A stretch of DNA of 64,000 bases from Streptomyces sp. NBC_01460 (GTDB taxonomy: Bacteria > Actinomycetota > Actinomycetes > Streptomycetales > Streptomycetaceae), in assembly GCF_036227405.1 (NCBI RefSeq), contig NZ_CP109473.1, positions 1,736,001 through 1,800,000 on the forward strand, read 5' to 3'. A program made the translations under genes and the position numbers. Shown here piece by piece: positions 34,786 through 44,178 of the stretch. The notes beneath the pieces are model-generated. The model saw only the letters and a list, made by a program, of their open reading frames with translations. It had not been told where the DNA came from and made no database searches. Position 1 is the stretch's first letter; each line of letters begins with the position of its first letter.

Positions 34786-34990
34786 TTTACGTTCCTCCCG
34801 AGGGGAATCGGGGGCCCGCCTGTGGGGTGGCCGGACCCGTGAGGCGCGGTCAAGGGGCGCTGCCGCGGTCCGGAAGATGTTCGAATTCCGGATGCGTCGT
34901 GCTCCTGACGAGCGCTGATCGGGAGTATTGAGGGCCGCGACGAGGCCGCGCAAGGAGGCGTTTTCGGCCGTTTCCGCGCAGGCCGGTACC

Positions 34991-35020
34991 GGCCCCGACA
35001 GCCCTGGGGCTGCTGGGGCC
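34991..35020. terminator. Hairpin at the end of the 35-43.7 kb operon
   Basis: Arms GGCCCCGACAGCCC and GGGCTGCTGGGGCC pair with a 2x2 internal mismatch around a 2-nt loop, 36 bp beyond the DUF1684 stop. Confidence 0.45.
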
Positions 35021-35055
35021 GGTGTGCTCGGCTCTCGTCTCCGGAGTGGGACGGG

Positions 35056-35862
35056 TCAGCCGTCGATACGGTTCCGCTCCCCCGCCGGCACGGCCACCGT
35101 GAGGGTGTTGCCGGGTGGCGGGAAGGGGCAGATGAAGTGGTCGGCGAAGGCGCACGGAGGGAGCAGGGTGCGGTTGAAGTCGACCCGCACCCGTCCCTCG
35201 TCGTCGGGTGCGGCGGGCCGCAGGAAGCGGAAGCGGTAGCTGCTGTTGCCGCTGGTGGTGTCGGCGAAGACGGCCCAGAGCGAACCGTCGGGCTCGACCG
35301 CCACCTGGAGCGTGTGCTCGGCACCGTCCACGGTGAAGGCGATCTCGCCCGCGAGCCCCAGCCCCCGCTCGCGCCCGTCGGCGTTCTCGACGCGGACGGT
35401 CCGGTCGGAGCCGTACGGACGGAAGGTGCCCTCCAGTGCCCATGCCGGGTCGTACGGGGTGGCGTCGATGGTCCGGAAGGAGTGCCGGGCCGGTGACTGC
35501 GGGTCGAAGTCCCGTACCGCCCAGAGGCCTTCGCGGCTCAGCACGACGAGCCGGCGCTCGCCCTGCACCACCCGGGAGGCGTCGATGGGGCCGCGGTCGG
35601 CGCCCAGGCGGATCTCTCCTGCGAGCGGCTTCCCGTCGACCGTGAGCCCGTCCTCGGGCGTGGCGGCGAGCACCACCTCGTCGCCCTCCTCGCGCCACAG
35701 CCCGGGTACGGCCGGAATTCGACCCTCCGGATGGTCGGCGAGCCAGTGCGTGCCGGTGAGGGAGAGCGGGCCGTGCGGAGCGGCCACGGCGACGATGCGC
35801 CCCTCGTGCCAGCGCTGCCAGGCGTGGAACTCCTCGCTGTCCTGCTGTGCGTCCGTGCTCAT
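35056..35862 (-). CDS. DUF1684 domain protein
   Basis: 268-aa cytosolic protein of the DUF1684 family. The family's core is visible: PHGPLSLTGTHWLADHPEG near residues 30-48, RGLGLAGEIAFTVDG, TSGNSSYRFRFLRP, and the conserved C-terminal DFNRTLLPPCAFADHFICPF. The family has no established biochemical role. It starts 4 bp after the last LLM monooxygenase gene and is therefore the final gene of the operon, which hints at a part in the same substrate pathway. Confidence 0.88.
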   Translation of the reverse strand: MSTDAQQDSEEFHAWQRWHEGRIVAVAAPHGPLSLTGTHWLADHPEGRIPAVPGLWREEGDEVVLAATPEDGLTVDGKPLAGEIRLGADRGPIDASRVVQGERRLVVLSREGLWAVRDFDPQSPARHSFRTIDATPYDPAWALEGTFRPYGSDRTVRVENADGRERGLGLAGEIAFTVDGAEHTLQVAVEPDGSLWAVFADTTSGNSSYRFRFLRPAAPDDEGRVRVDFNRTLLPPCAFADHFICPFPPPGNTLTVAVPAGERNRIDG

Positions 35863-35866
35863 GCGG

Positions 35867-37195
35867 TCAACCTTTCCACACCGGCTCCGCCAGGCCGAGG
35901 TGCGACCTCAGTGTGGATCCGGTGTATTCGGAGCGGAAGGCTCCGCGTTCCTGGAGGAGCGGGACGACCCGGTCGACGAAGTCGTCGAGGCCTCCCGGAG
36001 TGAGATGCGGGACGAGGATGAAGCCGTCGGCCGCGTCGGTGGCGACGAACTTCTCCAGATCCGCGGCGACCGTCTCCGGGGAGCCGATGAAGGACTGCCG
36101 GGCCGTCGACTCGATGACGGTCCGGCGGATGGACAACCCCTTGGCCTCGGAGAGCGCCCGCCACTTCGCGGCCACGGCCAGGGGGTCCGCGACCCGCACC
36201 CTCCCCTGGACCAGATCCGATCCGAGGTCCGGGTCGATGTCGGGGAGGGGTCCGTCGGGATCGTACGAGGAGAGGTCGCGGCCCCAGACCTGTTCGAGGG
36301 CGAGGATCGCGTTCTGCGGGGAGACCTGGAGCCGGCGGATCTCCGCGGCGTTCTCCTGGGCCTCCGCGTCCGTGTCGCCGAGGACGACGGTGACCCCGGG
36401 CATGATCTTCAGGTCGTCCGGCTGCCTGCCGTACGCCGCGAGGCGCGCCTTCACGTCGGCGTAGAAGGCCCGGCCGGCCTCCAGGGTGCCGTGCCGGGTG
36501 AAGATGACGTCGGCGGTGGACGCCGCGAACTCCCGGCCCTCCCCGGAGTCCCCGGCCTGGATGACGACGGGGTGCCCCTGCGGCGAGCGGGGGACGGTGA
36601 ACTCCCCGGAGATCTCGAAGTGCTGCCCGGTGTGCGTGAACGGGCGCGAGGTGCCGTCAGGGGTCCAGGAGTCCCACAACTCGCGTGCGGTGGCGACGAA
36701 CTCGGCGGCCCGGGTGTAGGGGGTCCCCCCTGTTCGAGCGGAGCCGAGAACTTGGGGGAGGTCGGCCCGGTCGAGGTAGCCGCCGCGGCGGAAGTTCTCG
36801 CCGGTGAAGGCGTCCGACGAGGTCACCACGTTCCATGCGGCGCGGCCCGCGCTGAGGTGGTCGAGCGTGGCGAGCCGGCGGGCGAGTTCGTAGGGCTCGT
36901 TGAAGGTGGCGTTGACCGTGGCTGCCAGCCCGAGGCGTTCGGTGACGGCGGCCAGGGCGTTGAGGACGGTGAGGGACTCGGGGCGGCCCACCACGTCCAG
37001 GTCGTGGATCCGACCGTTGTGCTCGCGCAGCCGGAGCCCTTCCGCGAGGAAGAAGAAGTCGAACCGTCCGCGTTCGGCGGTCCTCGCGAGGTGCTCGAAG
37101 GAGCTGAAGTCGATCTGGCTCCGGGAGCGGGGATCGGTCCACACGGTGGTGCTGTTGACGCCCGGGAAGTGGGCGGCGAGATGCATCTGCTTCAT
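35867..37195 (-). CDS. LLM flavin-dependent monooxygenase (NtaA/SnaA/DszA-like)
   Basis: 442-aa FMNH2-dependent class C monooxygenase of the bacterial luciferase-like family. The group hydroxylates or desulfurises compounds such as nitrilotriacetate, dibenzothiophene sulfone or sulfonates. Recognisable elements are RFDFFFLAEGLRLREHNG, AATVNATFNEPYELARR, the WNVVTSSDAFTGENFRRGGY motif and PVVIQAGDSGEGREFAA. A 14-residue stretch LPQVLGSARTGGTP between YLDRAD and YTRAAEF is encoded by a palindromic repeat-like insert absent from typical family members. ATGA overlap with the upstream LLM gene. Confidence 0.9.
   Translation of the reverse strand: MKQMHLAAHFPGVNSTTVWTDPRSRSQIDFSSFEHLARTAERGRFDFFFLAEGLRLREHNGRIHDLDVVGRPESLTVLNALAAVTERLGLAATVNATFNEPYELARRLATLDHLSAGRAAWNVVTSSDAFTGENFRRGGYLDRADLPQVLGSARTGGTPYTRAAEFVATARELWDSWTPDGTSRPFTHTGQHFEISGEFTVPRSPQGHPVVIQAGDSGEGREFAASTADVIFTRHGTLEAGRAFYADVKARLAAYGRQPDDLKIMPGVTVVLGDTDAEAQENAAEIRRLQVSPQNAILALEQVWGRDLSSYDPDGPLPDIDPDLGSDLVQGRVRVADPLAVAAKWRALSEAKGLSIRRTVIESTARQSFIGSPETVAADLEKFVATDAADGFILVPHLTPGGLDDFVDRVVPLLQERGAFRSEYTGSTLRSHLGLAEPVWKG
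36719..36760. repeat. 42-bp palindromic repeat-like insert inside the LLM gene
   Basis: Within the coding strand the unit runs CTCCCCC, AAGTTCTCGGCTCC, GCTCGAACA, GGGGGGACCCCC. It can fold by pairing CTCCCCC with GGGGGG and GTTC with GAAC. It resembles a short palindromic sequence dispersed in many Streptomyces genomes (from memory). Exactly 14 codons long, it keeps the host gene in frame. Confidence 0.55.
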
Positions 37196-38268
37196 GAGGT
37201 CCCCCCTGCTGTCCTCGCGGGCGCGTGACGGTTGGCCGGCCGGCTCAGGCCCAGGTGCTCGCGGAGGGTGCCGCCCGGGTAGAAGGTGCGGAAGAGGCTG
37301 CGGTGCTGGAGCAGGGCCACGGTGCCGTTGACGATCCGTTCGAGGTCGCGCTCCGGTGTGATGGGCGTGAGGTGGAAGCCGTCGACGGCTCCGCCCCGGT
37401 GCCATTGGGTGATGAGCTCGGCGAGGTCGACCGGGCCGCCGCGGAAGTAGGTTCCCCGCCCGGCGAGCTGCGGACCGCTCTCCAGCCCCGGTTCGGGCGT
37501 CGTCTCGGCGTCCCCCAGGTCGACGGTGAGGGCGACCAGGACCCGCAGGCTGTCGGGGTCCCGGCCGTGTGCGGCGGCACCGCGGCGCAGCTCGTCCGCG
37601 AGCGCGGCCGCCTGTTCGGGCGAGGTGGCCCGTACGAGGACGACGTCGGCGTGGCGTGCGGCGGCCTCCCTGGCCGGCCCGCTCGTACCGTCGATGACGG
37701 TGACGGGCCGGCCCTGCGGGGGCCGGGGCACGATGGCCGGGCCCCGGACGGAGAAGGTGCTGCCCTCGAAGTCGACGTAGTGGAGTTTGTCGCGGTCGAC
37801 GAAGCGGCCGGTGGCGACGTCCCGGATCTCGGCGTCGTCCTCCCAGCTGTCCCACAGCCGTGCCCCCACGTCGGCCACCTCCCCCGCCTCCTGCCACAGG
37901 GCGGCGGGGGGTGCGGCGGCTCGGCGGCCGAACAGCCGGGCCTCGGCCTCGGTCGTCGACACGTCGGTCTGCCAGCCGGCCCTGCCCTTGCTGACCCAGT
38001 CGAGGGTGGCGACGGCGGACGAGACGTGGAAGGGCTCGGTGTGGGTGGTGGTGACGGTCGGCACGAGGCCGATCCGGGTCGTGGCCGGGGCGACGCGGGC
38101 CAGCACGGCGAGCGCGTCGGGGCCGGGGCGGGCGAAGGAGTCGTTCAGGGTGACGAAGTCGAGCGCGCCTCCCTCGGCGAGCCGGGCGAGCGCGACGTGG
38201 GAGGCGGCGTCGTAGCGCGGCGGGCCGCCGATCTCGGCGGCGAGGTGGAGTGGCCTGATGGCGGACAT
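37192..38268 (-). CDS. LLM flavin-dependent monooxygenase
   Basis: 358-aa luciferase-like monooxygenase, shorter than and divergent from its downstream neighbour. It has LDFVTLNDSFARPG, RIGLVPTVTTTHTEPFHVSS, TLDWVSKGRAGWQTDVS and VTVIDGTSGPAREAA. It ends with LGLSRPANRHAP and the typical late YPGGTLREHLGL segment. It starts 15 bp after the solute-binding protein gene ends and overlaps the next LLM gene by 4 bp. Together with the ABC genes it suggests intracellular oxidative breakdown of an imported compound, probably to release sulfur. Confidence 0.88.
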   Translation of the reverse strand: MSAIRPLHLAAEIGGPPRYDAASHVALARLAEGGALDFVTLNDSFARPGPDALAVLARVAPATTRIGLVPTVTTTHTEPFHVSSAVATLDWVSKGRAGWQTDVSTTEAEARLFGRRAAAPPAALWQEAGEVADVGARLWDSWEDDAEIRDVATGRFVDRDKLHYVDFEGSTFSVRGPAIVPRPPQGRPVTVIDGTSGPAREAAARHADVVLVRATSPEQAAALADELRRGAAAHGRDPDSLRVLVALTVDLGDAETTPEPGLESGPQLAGRGTYFRGGPVDLAELITQWHRGGAVDGFHLTPITPERDLERIVNGTVALLQHRSLFRTFYPGGTLREHLGLSRPANRHAPARTAGGTS

Positions 38269-38283
38269 GCGGACCTCTCGGGG

Positions 38284-39258
38284 TCAGTTCTCGGTCTTGG
38301 GGAGGCCGGGCGGGTTGATCTCCGACTTCTCGACGGCCTCGTTGGACAGACCCCAGCGCTTCAGCACCTTGGCGTACGAACCGTCCTGGATGAGGTGGTC
38401 GATCGCGGCGCCGTACGCCTCGACCAGGCCGCTGTCCTTCTTCGTGGTGGCGGCGATCTTCCCCTGGAGGGAGTCGCCCGCGCCGGAGAGCGTGCCGACG
38501 ACCTCGGACTGGCCGGCCGACGCGACGTGGTAGTTGGCCGAGGGGCTCGGGCCGAAGTAGGCGTCGATGCGGCCCGACTGGAGGGCGATGTAGTAGTCGG
38601 TGATGTTCTGGAAGTACTTGATGTCCACCGGCTTCCGGCCCGCCTTGACGTTCTCCTCGCTCCAGTCGACGAGGATCTTCTCCTGGTTGGTGCCGGAGGA
38701 GACGGCGATGGTCTTCCCCGCCACGTCGGCGGGGCCGTCGACCTTCCAGCCGGAGCCCTTCTTCGCCTCGAAGGCGATGTTGTCGAGGCGGTAGGTGGCG
38801 AAGTCGTACTTCTCCTTCCGCTCCTCGGTCACGGTGACGTTGGAGAGGACCGCGTCGAACTTGGAGCTGTCGAGACCGACGAAGAGGTTCTCCCAGGAGA
38901 CCTGCTCGAACACCGGCTCCAGTCCGAGCGTGTCGGCGAGCAGCGTCGCCAGGTCGATGTCGGCGCCGATCCGGGTCTTGTCGTCGGTCGCGAAGAAGCC
39001 GAGCGGAGGCGAGCTGTCGGCGCTCCCGCCGATCCGCAGGGTGCCGCGCTCGCGGATGGCGGCCGGCACCTTGGCGGCGACGGCCTCCACTTCCTTCCCT
39101 CTGATCCGCTTCTGGTCGGGTCCGATGTTGATACCGGTGTCCTTCTGCCCCTTGGCGCTGATCACGTCCTCGGTGGCGTCGCTGGCGCCGCACGCGGTGA
39201 GCAGTCCGGCTGCGGTGAGTGTGGCGAGGGCGGCGGTGAGGGTGCGGCGGACGGACAT
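38284..39258 (-). CDS. ABC transporter solute-binding lipoprotein (family 3)
   Basis: 324-aa extracytoplasmic binding protein of the polar amino-acid type (SBP family 3). The lipoprotein signal ends LLTACGAS. The mature domain has TLRIGGSADSSPPLGFFA, ADIDLATLLADTLGLEP, FDAVLSNVTVTEERKEKYDF and IDAYFGPSPSANYHVA. AGGAGC lies before the ATG at 39258. It works with the ATPase and permease just upstream. Confidence 0.9.
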   Translation of the reverse strand: MSVRRTLTAALATLTAAGLLTACGASDATEDVISAKGQKDTGINIGPDQKRIRGKEVEAVAAKVPAAIRERGTLRIGGSADSSPPLGFFATDDKTRIGADIDLATLLADTLGLEPVFEQVSWENLFVGLDSSKFDAVLSNVTVTEERKEKYDFATYRLDNIAFEAKKGSGWKVDGPADVAGKTIAVSSGTNQEKILVDWSEENVKAGRKPVDIKYFQNITDYYIALQSGRIDAYFGPSPSANYHVASAGQSEVVGTLSGAGDSLQGKIAATTKKDSGLVEAYGAAIDHLIQDGSYAKVLKRWGLSNEAVEKSEINPPGLPKTEN

Positions 39259-39288
39259 GTGACTGCTCCTTGATTGCGGGGACATGGT

Positions 39289-40080
39289 TCAGAGGACCTT
39301 GGAGAGGAAGGCGCGGGTGCGCTCCTGGACGGGGCGGTCGAGTACGTCGGCGGGCGTGCCCTGCTCGACGATCCGCCCCTCGTCCATGAAGACGACGGTG
39401 TCGGCGACCTCGCGGGCGAAGCCGATCTCGTGCGTGACGACGATCATGGTGGTGCCCCCGTGGGCGAGGTCCTTGATGACGTCGAGGACCTCGCCGACGA
39501 GTTCGGGGTCGAGCGCGGAGGTGGGCTCGTCGAAGAGCAGCAGCCGCGGTTCCAGGGCGAGGGCGCGGGCGATCGCGACGCGCTGCTGCTGGCCGCCGGA
39601 GAGCTGCTTGGGGTAGGCGCCGGCCTTCTCGGCCAGTCCGACCCGCGCCAGGAGCTTCTCGGCCGCCGCGACGGCGTCCTTGCGTGGGCGGCCGAGCGCC
39701 GCGATCGGCGCCTCGATGACGTTCTCGAGAACGGTGAGGTGCGGGAAGAGGTTGAAGTTCTGGAAGACGAAACCGATCCGGGTGCGCTGGCGCAGGACCT
39801 CGCGCTCGCGCAGCTCGTACAGCTTGTTCCCGGACCTGCGGTAGCCGACGAGGGTGCCGTCGACGCTGATCCAGCCCCGGTCGACCTTCTCCAGGTGGTT
39901 GATGGTGCGCAGCAGGGTGGACTTCCCCGACCCCGAGGGGCCCAGGACCACGGTCACCTCGCCCGTACGGACGGACAGGTCGATGCCGCGGAGCACCTCG
40001 AGCGAACCGAAGCTCTTGTGGACGGACCGGATCTCGACCATCGGGTCGGATCCGGCGACTTCTTCCGTGGGTGCGCTCAT
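39289..40080 (-). CDS. Amino-acid-type ABC transporter ATPase
   Basis: 263-aa ATPase with Walker [11 protein letters not shown]-loop [16 protein letters not shown], signature [15 protein letters not shown], Walker [15 protein letters not shown] and switch His in [14 protein letters not shown]. It is the GlnQ/TcyC type that energises amino-acid import. The only ATPase gene in the operon, so it probably serves both permeases. The ATG overlaps the upstream permease stop by 4 bp. Confidence 0.93.
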   Translation of the reverse strand: MSAPTEEVAGSDPMVEIRSVHKSFGSLEVLRGIDLSVRTGEVTVVLGPSGSGKSTLLRTINHLEKVDRGWISVDGTLVGYRRSGNKLYELREREVLRQRTRIGFVFQNFNLFPHLTVLENVIEAPIAALGRPRKDAVAAAEKLLARVGLAEKAGAYPKQLSGGQQQRVAIARALALEPRLLLFDEPTSALDPELVGEVLDVIKDLAHGGTTMIVVTHEIGFAREVADTVVFMDEGRIVEQGTPADVLDRPVQERTRAFLSKVL

Positions 40081-40979
40081 CGCACGGCCCCCTTGGCGTA
40101 GTGACGTTCGACGTAGTACTGGAGGACGGAGAGCACGGTGGTGAGGAGGATGTACCAGGCCGTCGCGACCATGAGCAGGGGAACCACCCGGCCGTTGCGC
40201 CCGTAGACGACCTGGACCTGGTAGAAGAGTTCGCCGATCGCCATCACGGAGACGATCGAGGTGCCCTTGAAGAGGGAGACGATCTCGTTGGCGGCGTTCG
40301 GCAGGATGGAGCGCATCGCCTGCGGGAGCACGATGCGCCGCAGTTGCCGCAGACGGGGGATCCCGAGCGCGGCGGCGGCCTCCAGCTGGCCGCTGTCCAC
40401 GGCCAGTACGCCGCCGCGGACGATCTCCGCCGCGTACGCCGCCTGGTGCAGGGCGAGCCCGAGGACGGCGGCGCTCATGGCGCCGACGAGGTTCATCGTG
40501 TCGAAGGAGAAGAACCCGGGCCCGAACGGGATCCCGAACGCGAGCTCCTTGTAGAGGTAGGCGAGGTTGAACCAGAACAGCAGCTGGACGATGAGCGGGA
40601 TCGAGCGGAACGCCCAGACGTACGCGTACGAGACCCCCCTGAGGAAGGGGCTGTCGGAGAGCCGCATGAAGGCCAGGACGATGCCGAGCGCGAAGCCGAT
40701 CACCGTGCCGTAGAAGGTCAGCTGGATGGTGACCCAGACGGCGTTCAGGATGGCCTCGGCGGTGATGAACCGGGCGAAGACGTCCCATTCCCAGCCGGGG
40801 TTGGTGACCAGCCCGTTCAGGAACTGGGCGAGCAGCACGGCCGTGGCGACGACCGCCACCCAGCGCCAGGGGTGACGCAGGGGGACGACTTTCAGGTCCG
40901 TGTGGTCGGGGACGGCCGCCCGTTCTCCTGGGTCCGTCCCGGCCTGTGGGTCGATGGGTGGATCGCTGGTCAGCGCCAT
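40077..40979 (-). CDS. Amino-acid-type ABC transporter permease (second)
   Basis: 300-aa HisM/GlnP-type permease with ~6 helices. It carries the EAA loop ([29 protein letters not shown]) and the [19 protein letters not shown] continuation. The N-terminal ~50 residues are a hydrophilic extension. The C-terminus ends [13 protein letters not shown], almost identical to that of the first permease of the operon, which points to an old duplication. Confidence 0.92.
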   Translation of the reverse strand: MALTSDPPIDPQAGTDPGERAAVPDHTDLKVVPLRHPWRWVAVVATAVLLAQFLNGLVTNPGWEWDVFARFITAEAILNAVWVTIQLTFYGTVIGFALGIVLAFMRLSDSPFLRGVSYAYVWAFRSIPLIVQLLFWFNLAYLYKELAFGIPFGPGFFSFDTMNLVGAMSAAVLGLALHQAAYAAEIVRGGVLAVDSGQLEAAAALGIPRLRQLRRIVLPQAMRSILPNAANEIVSLFKGTSIVSVMAIGELFYQVQVVYGRNGRVVPLLMVATAWYILLTTVLSVLQYYVERHYAKGAVR

Positions 40980-41024
40980 GGTGTGGTTCCTTCTGCGACA
41001 GGATGAGGAAGAGGGGTGCCGGGC

Positions 41025-42866
41025 TCACGCGGTGAGGCGGTCCCGACAGGAGAGGTCGCGCAGGAACGCGAGGGCCGTGCGGGCGGTGGCGTCGTTCTGC
41101 CGGAAGGCCGGACCGCCGGTGCGCGGCCGGGTGAAGGCGCCGCTGGACCGGGCGGTGGTGTAGGGGCCGAGGGCGAAGCGGCGCGGGTGCGGGCTGCCGT
41201 CGAGCTCCAGGATCCTGCTGTCGGCCGGGTCGACGGAGAGCAGACCCGTGTCGGTGCCGGCCGCCCCGTCCTCGTACAGCGCGCTCAGCAGCGGGCTGCG
41301 GGTCCTGCGCAGGGAGGGGTCCGGCAGCCGGGCCTCGACCAGGGCGCGGGCCTCCGTGTACGCGCCGGGCACGGTGGCGCTGCGGGCGCGGAAGACCCCT
41401 TGGTCCTCGTCGGACTCGACGGTCATGCCCGCACCGAGGAAGCGGACGACTCCGGCCCGTGAGAGGGCGAGGAGCTGGCGCAGCCGGGGTCCGGGGGGTC
41501 CGGAGGCGAGGTAGTTGAAGAAGCCGTGCCACCGCGTCCCGATGTCGCCGATGTCGACCAGCTGGCCGTAGACGGAGAGCAGTCCGAGGAACACGGCGAG
41601 GTCGGGGCTGTGCGCGGGGTCGTGGCGCCGTTCGAGGTCGGCGGCGATGTAGGCGCGCAGCCCGTCCTGCAGTGAGCCGTAGGAGTCGTGGCGCACCCCG
41701 TCGAGCGGGTGGTCGAGGGCGTCGAGGTCGAGCCGGTCGGCCGGGTCGGGGACGGCCGACGCGACGAGGGCGGCGAGTTCGGGACTGCCGGGCCCGGCGA
41801 CGGCGTACTTCTCCTCGAAGTCACCCAGGTCCACGGCGGTGCGCTCCGGGTGCGCGGTGAAGAGCCGGTGGTAGTGGGCGTGGCCCAGCTCCTTGGCGAT
41901 CAGTGGCCACAGATCGCGCCGGTAGTCCACGGGGCCGGGCCCGCTCATGATCTCGGCCACCCGTCCGGCGCCGAAGTGGCGTGGCAGGGGCGGCCGTTCG
42001 CCCTGCCAGGAGTAGCCGAGCTTGGAGTGGTACGGGACGCCGCGCCGGGACCCGACGTACAGGACGGGCTCCTTGCCGGAGGGGATGTACTCCCCGTCCT
42101 CGTGCCGTCCGCCGCGCCCCTCGGTGAGCAGCACCATCAGGTCGATGAAGGCCAGGCCGAAGCCGCGTACGAGGACGGCCTCGCCCGCCGGCACGGCGGA
42201 CAGGTCGGCGTCCGCGGTGAAGTCGGGCGGCAGGTGGACCAGTCCGTGACGTGCCGCGAAGGCTGCCAGCTCCCGCTGTTCCGCGTCCGGTTCGGCGTCG
42301 AGGTGCCCGACGGTGAGGACGACCAGGTCGGCGACGAGGGGCTCGGCGCGCCCCTCGATCCGGACGCGCTGCCGGCCGTCGCGGGGCCCCGAGACGCGCA
42401 GGGCGTGGCCGGTGTGTTCGTGGACGGTGGTGCCGGGCGGGAGCGCGGCGACGGCCTGCTCGTACACCCAGCGCAGATAGGCGCTCTGCAGCCTCCGGCT
42501 GGGGAAGCCCTGGCCGCCGAGACCGCTGATCTCCTCCAGGACCCCGGGGTCGGCGGAGATGACGGTCCGGCCGTCGCGGACGTCCGCGGCCCAGGTGTGC
42601 AGGGCGGGGCCGGGGCTCACCGGGCCGTCCAGCTCGACGGTGTCGTCGGTGAACATGGTGACGTCCTCGGCCATGGAGTTCATCCAGAGCAGCGGGGACT
42701 GGTCCTGCCGCCAGATCCGGCCGCCCCCGGGCGGGTACGGGTCGACGACGTGGATGTCCAGGGGCCGGTCGCCGTACAGCTCGGCGGCGTTGGCGGCGAT
42801 GCGTTCGATGACGCCGGTGCCACGCGGGCCGCCGCCTATGACGACGAGCGTGGGGGTGTCGCTCAC
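41025..42866 (-). CDS. FAD/NAD(P)-binding protein (NAD_binding_9-like)
   Basis: 613-aa cytosolic flavoprotein-like enzyme. It has an N-terminal dinucleotide-binding fold [18 protein letters not shown] and a linked [18 protein letters not shown] segment, then a conserved middle region (FLRWVYEQ-type, [32 protein letters not shown]). This is the FAD-NAD(P)-binding family seen beside amino-acid ABC transporters and LLM monooxygenases in actinomycetes. It may supply reduced flavin or oxidise the imported substrate (inference). GTG start overlapping the permease stop (GTGA). Confidence 0.85.
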   Translation of the reverse strand: MSDTPTLVVIGGGPRGTGVIERIAANAAELYGDRPLDIHVVDPYPPGGGRIWRQDQSPLLWMNSMAEDVTMFTDDTVELDGPVSPGPALHTWAADVRDGRTVISADPGVLEEISGLGGQGFPSRRLQSAYLRWVYEQAVAALPPGTTVHEHTGHALRVSGPRDGRQRVRIEGRAEPLVADLVVLTVGHLDAEPDAEQRELAAFAARHGLVHLPPDFTADADLSAVPAGEAVLVRGFGLAFIDLMVLLTEGRGGRHEDGEYIPSGKEPVLYVGSRRGVPYHSKLGYSWQGERPPLPRHFGAGRVAEIMSGPGPVDYRRDLWPLIAKELGHAHYHRLFTAHPERTAVDLGDFEEKYAVAGPGSPELAALVASAVPDPADRLDLDALDHPLDGVRHDSYGSLQDGLRAYIAADLERRHDPAHSPDLAVFLGLLSVYGQLVDIGDIGTRWHGFFNYLASGPPGPRLRQLLALSRAGVVRFLGAGMTVESDEDQGVFRARSATVPGAYTEARALVEARLPDPSLRRTRSPLLSALYEDGAAGTDTGLLSVDPADSRILELDGSPHPRRFALGPYTTARSSGAFTRPRTGGPAFRQNDATARTALAFLRDLSCRDRLTA

Positions 42867-43729
42867 CGGGCACCCGCCGTGCCGCGTGCGTAGTGGCGTT
42901 CGACGTAGTACTGGCCGATGGACAGCAGCGAGGTGACCACGGCGTACCAGAGCGTGGCGACCAGCAGCAGCGGGATGACCTCGTAGGTGCGGTGGTAGAC
43001 GAGCTGCACGGAGTACAGCAGGTCCTGGACGGCGATGATGCTGACGATCGAGGTGCCCTTCAACGTGCCGATCAGCATGTTCCCGGCGGGCGGCACGATG
43101 GAGCGCATGGCCTGCGGCAGCACGATCCGCCGCAGCCGGCGCCAGGGCCCGAGACCGAGCGACTGCGCCGCCTCCAGCTGCCCGCGCTCGACGGACAGGA
43201 TGCCGCCGCGGACCACTTCGGCGGCGTACGCGGCCTCGTGGAGCGTGAGGCCGATGACGGCGACGGCGATCGGGCTGAGGAGGTTGACCGTGTTGACGCC
43301 GAGGATCTGCGGGTAGAGGGCGCCGATGTTGAACCAGAAGAGCAGCTGGACCAGGATCGGTGTGGACCTGAACAGCCAGATGTAGCCCCAGCTCACCGCC
43401 TGGAGGACGGGGTTGCCGGAGAGCCTGAACACGGCGAGCAGGGTGCCGAGGGCGAAGCCGAGCACCATGACGAGGCCGGTGAGCCACAGGGTGAGGCCGA
43501 GGCCGCGCAGTACGGATTCGGTCGTGAGGTACCGGCCCACGACGTCCCACTGGAAGGCGTCGTTGCGGACGACGGAGACCAGGACTCCCGCGAGGAGGAG
43601 CAGGACGGCAACGGCCGCCGCCCACTGGCCGGTTCGGCGTACCGGGACGATGCGCGGGGCTTCGTCCCCGACGGGTCCGTCCGGCTGGGCCGCGGGTGAC
43701 GGGGCATGGATTTCTGTCTGCGCGGACAT
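42863..43729 (-). CDS. Amino-acid-type ABC transporter permease (first gene of operon)
   Basis: 288-aa HisM/GlnP-type permease with an EAA loop (HEAAYAAEVVRGGILSVERG, QLEAAQSLG) and [22 protein letters not shown] lies 7 nt before the ATG at 43729; the open frame continues to 43852, but that stretch covers the promoter. Promoter-proximal gene of the eight-gene leftward operon, divergent from the leader peptide and second binding-protein gene. Confidence 0.91.
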   Translation of the reverse strand: MSAQTEIHAPSPAAQPDGPVGDEAPRIVPVRRTGQWAAAVAVLLLLAGVLVSVVRNDAFQWDVVGRYLTTESVLRGLGLTLWLTGLVMVLGFALGTLLAVFRLSGNPVLQAVSWGYIWLFRSTPILVQLLFWFNIGALYPQILGVNTVNLLSPIAVAVIGLTLHEAAYAAEVVRGGILSVERGQLEAAQSLGLGPWRRLRRIVLPQAMRSIVPPAGNMLIGTLKGTSIVSIIAVQDLLYSVQLVYHRTYEVIPLLLVATLWYAVVTSLLSIGQYYVERHYARGTAGAR

Positions 43730-43823
43730 GCGAAGGCTCCGTGGATGCAGAGATCGAACACGGGGCGTGCCTTCAGCGCGAAACACAACGTGGACCGGGC
43801 CCCTCAGCGCCGGTCCGCCTCTG

Positions 43824-43852
43824 AGAAAAGCGCCACACCGTGCCGTTGTCAA
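43824..43852 (-). promoter_or_regulatory. Predicted promoter of the leftward transport/monooxygenase operon
   Basis: A perfect TTGACA -35 (43852-43847) is followed after 17 bp by TTTTCT (43829-43824), a weak -10. The predicted start lies about 90 nt before the first permease gene. Confidence 0.4.
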
Positions 43853-43888
43853 GCTTGTCCACAGTGTGAGCCGTACGTCTCAGTTCAG

Positions 43889-43917
43889 TTGACGCGCCAC
43901 CGGAAGCCTGTTCCACT
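43889..43917 (+). promoter_or_regulatory. Predicted leaderless promoter of the Cys-terminated leader peptide
   Basis: TTGACG (43889-43894), 17 bp, TCCACT (43912-43917). The start point would fall on or next to the ATG at 43924, consistent with the absence of a ribosome-binding site. Confidence 0.45.
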
Positions 43918-43923
43918 GTGGCC

Positions 43924-43995
43924 ATGTATTCGCAGCAGTGGCTGGTCACCCGCTCCCACATCGACTTCGGTCGCGTGTGGTCCTCTTCCTGTTGA
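43924..43995 (+). CDS. Cys-terminated regulatory leader peptide (23 aa)
   Basis: Tiny gene encoding MYSQQWLVTRSHIDFGRVWS then SSC and stop. It fits the Streptomyces leader-peptide pattern L-x-x-R-x-H-x-D-x-x-R-V-x-S-x-x-C-stop, found upstream of sulfur-metabolism operons. There, ribosome stalling at the terminal Cys is thought to sense cysteine supply. It lies 183 bp before the solute-binding protein gene and diverges from the ABC/monooxygenase operon, so it points to sulfur control of this locus. The attenuation mechanism itself is inferred. Confidence 0.75.
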   Translation: MYSQQWLVTRSHIDFGRVWSSSC

Positions 43996-44178
43996 GCTGA
44001 CCCCCTGCGTCTCCGGTTCTCCCGCTCGCGCCCTTGCCGGCGCTCGAGCGGACGCCCCTGCGTTCCTTCGTGTACACGACGTGGCTCGGCCCTCCCCTCG
44101 TACAGCTGATCTCCCGCCCCGACGCTCCGTGCTGCCCTGGCACCCGAGCGGGGTCGACGAATCCGGAGAAACTCCGTC

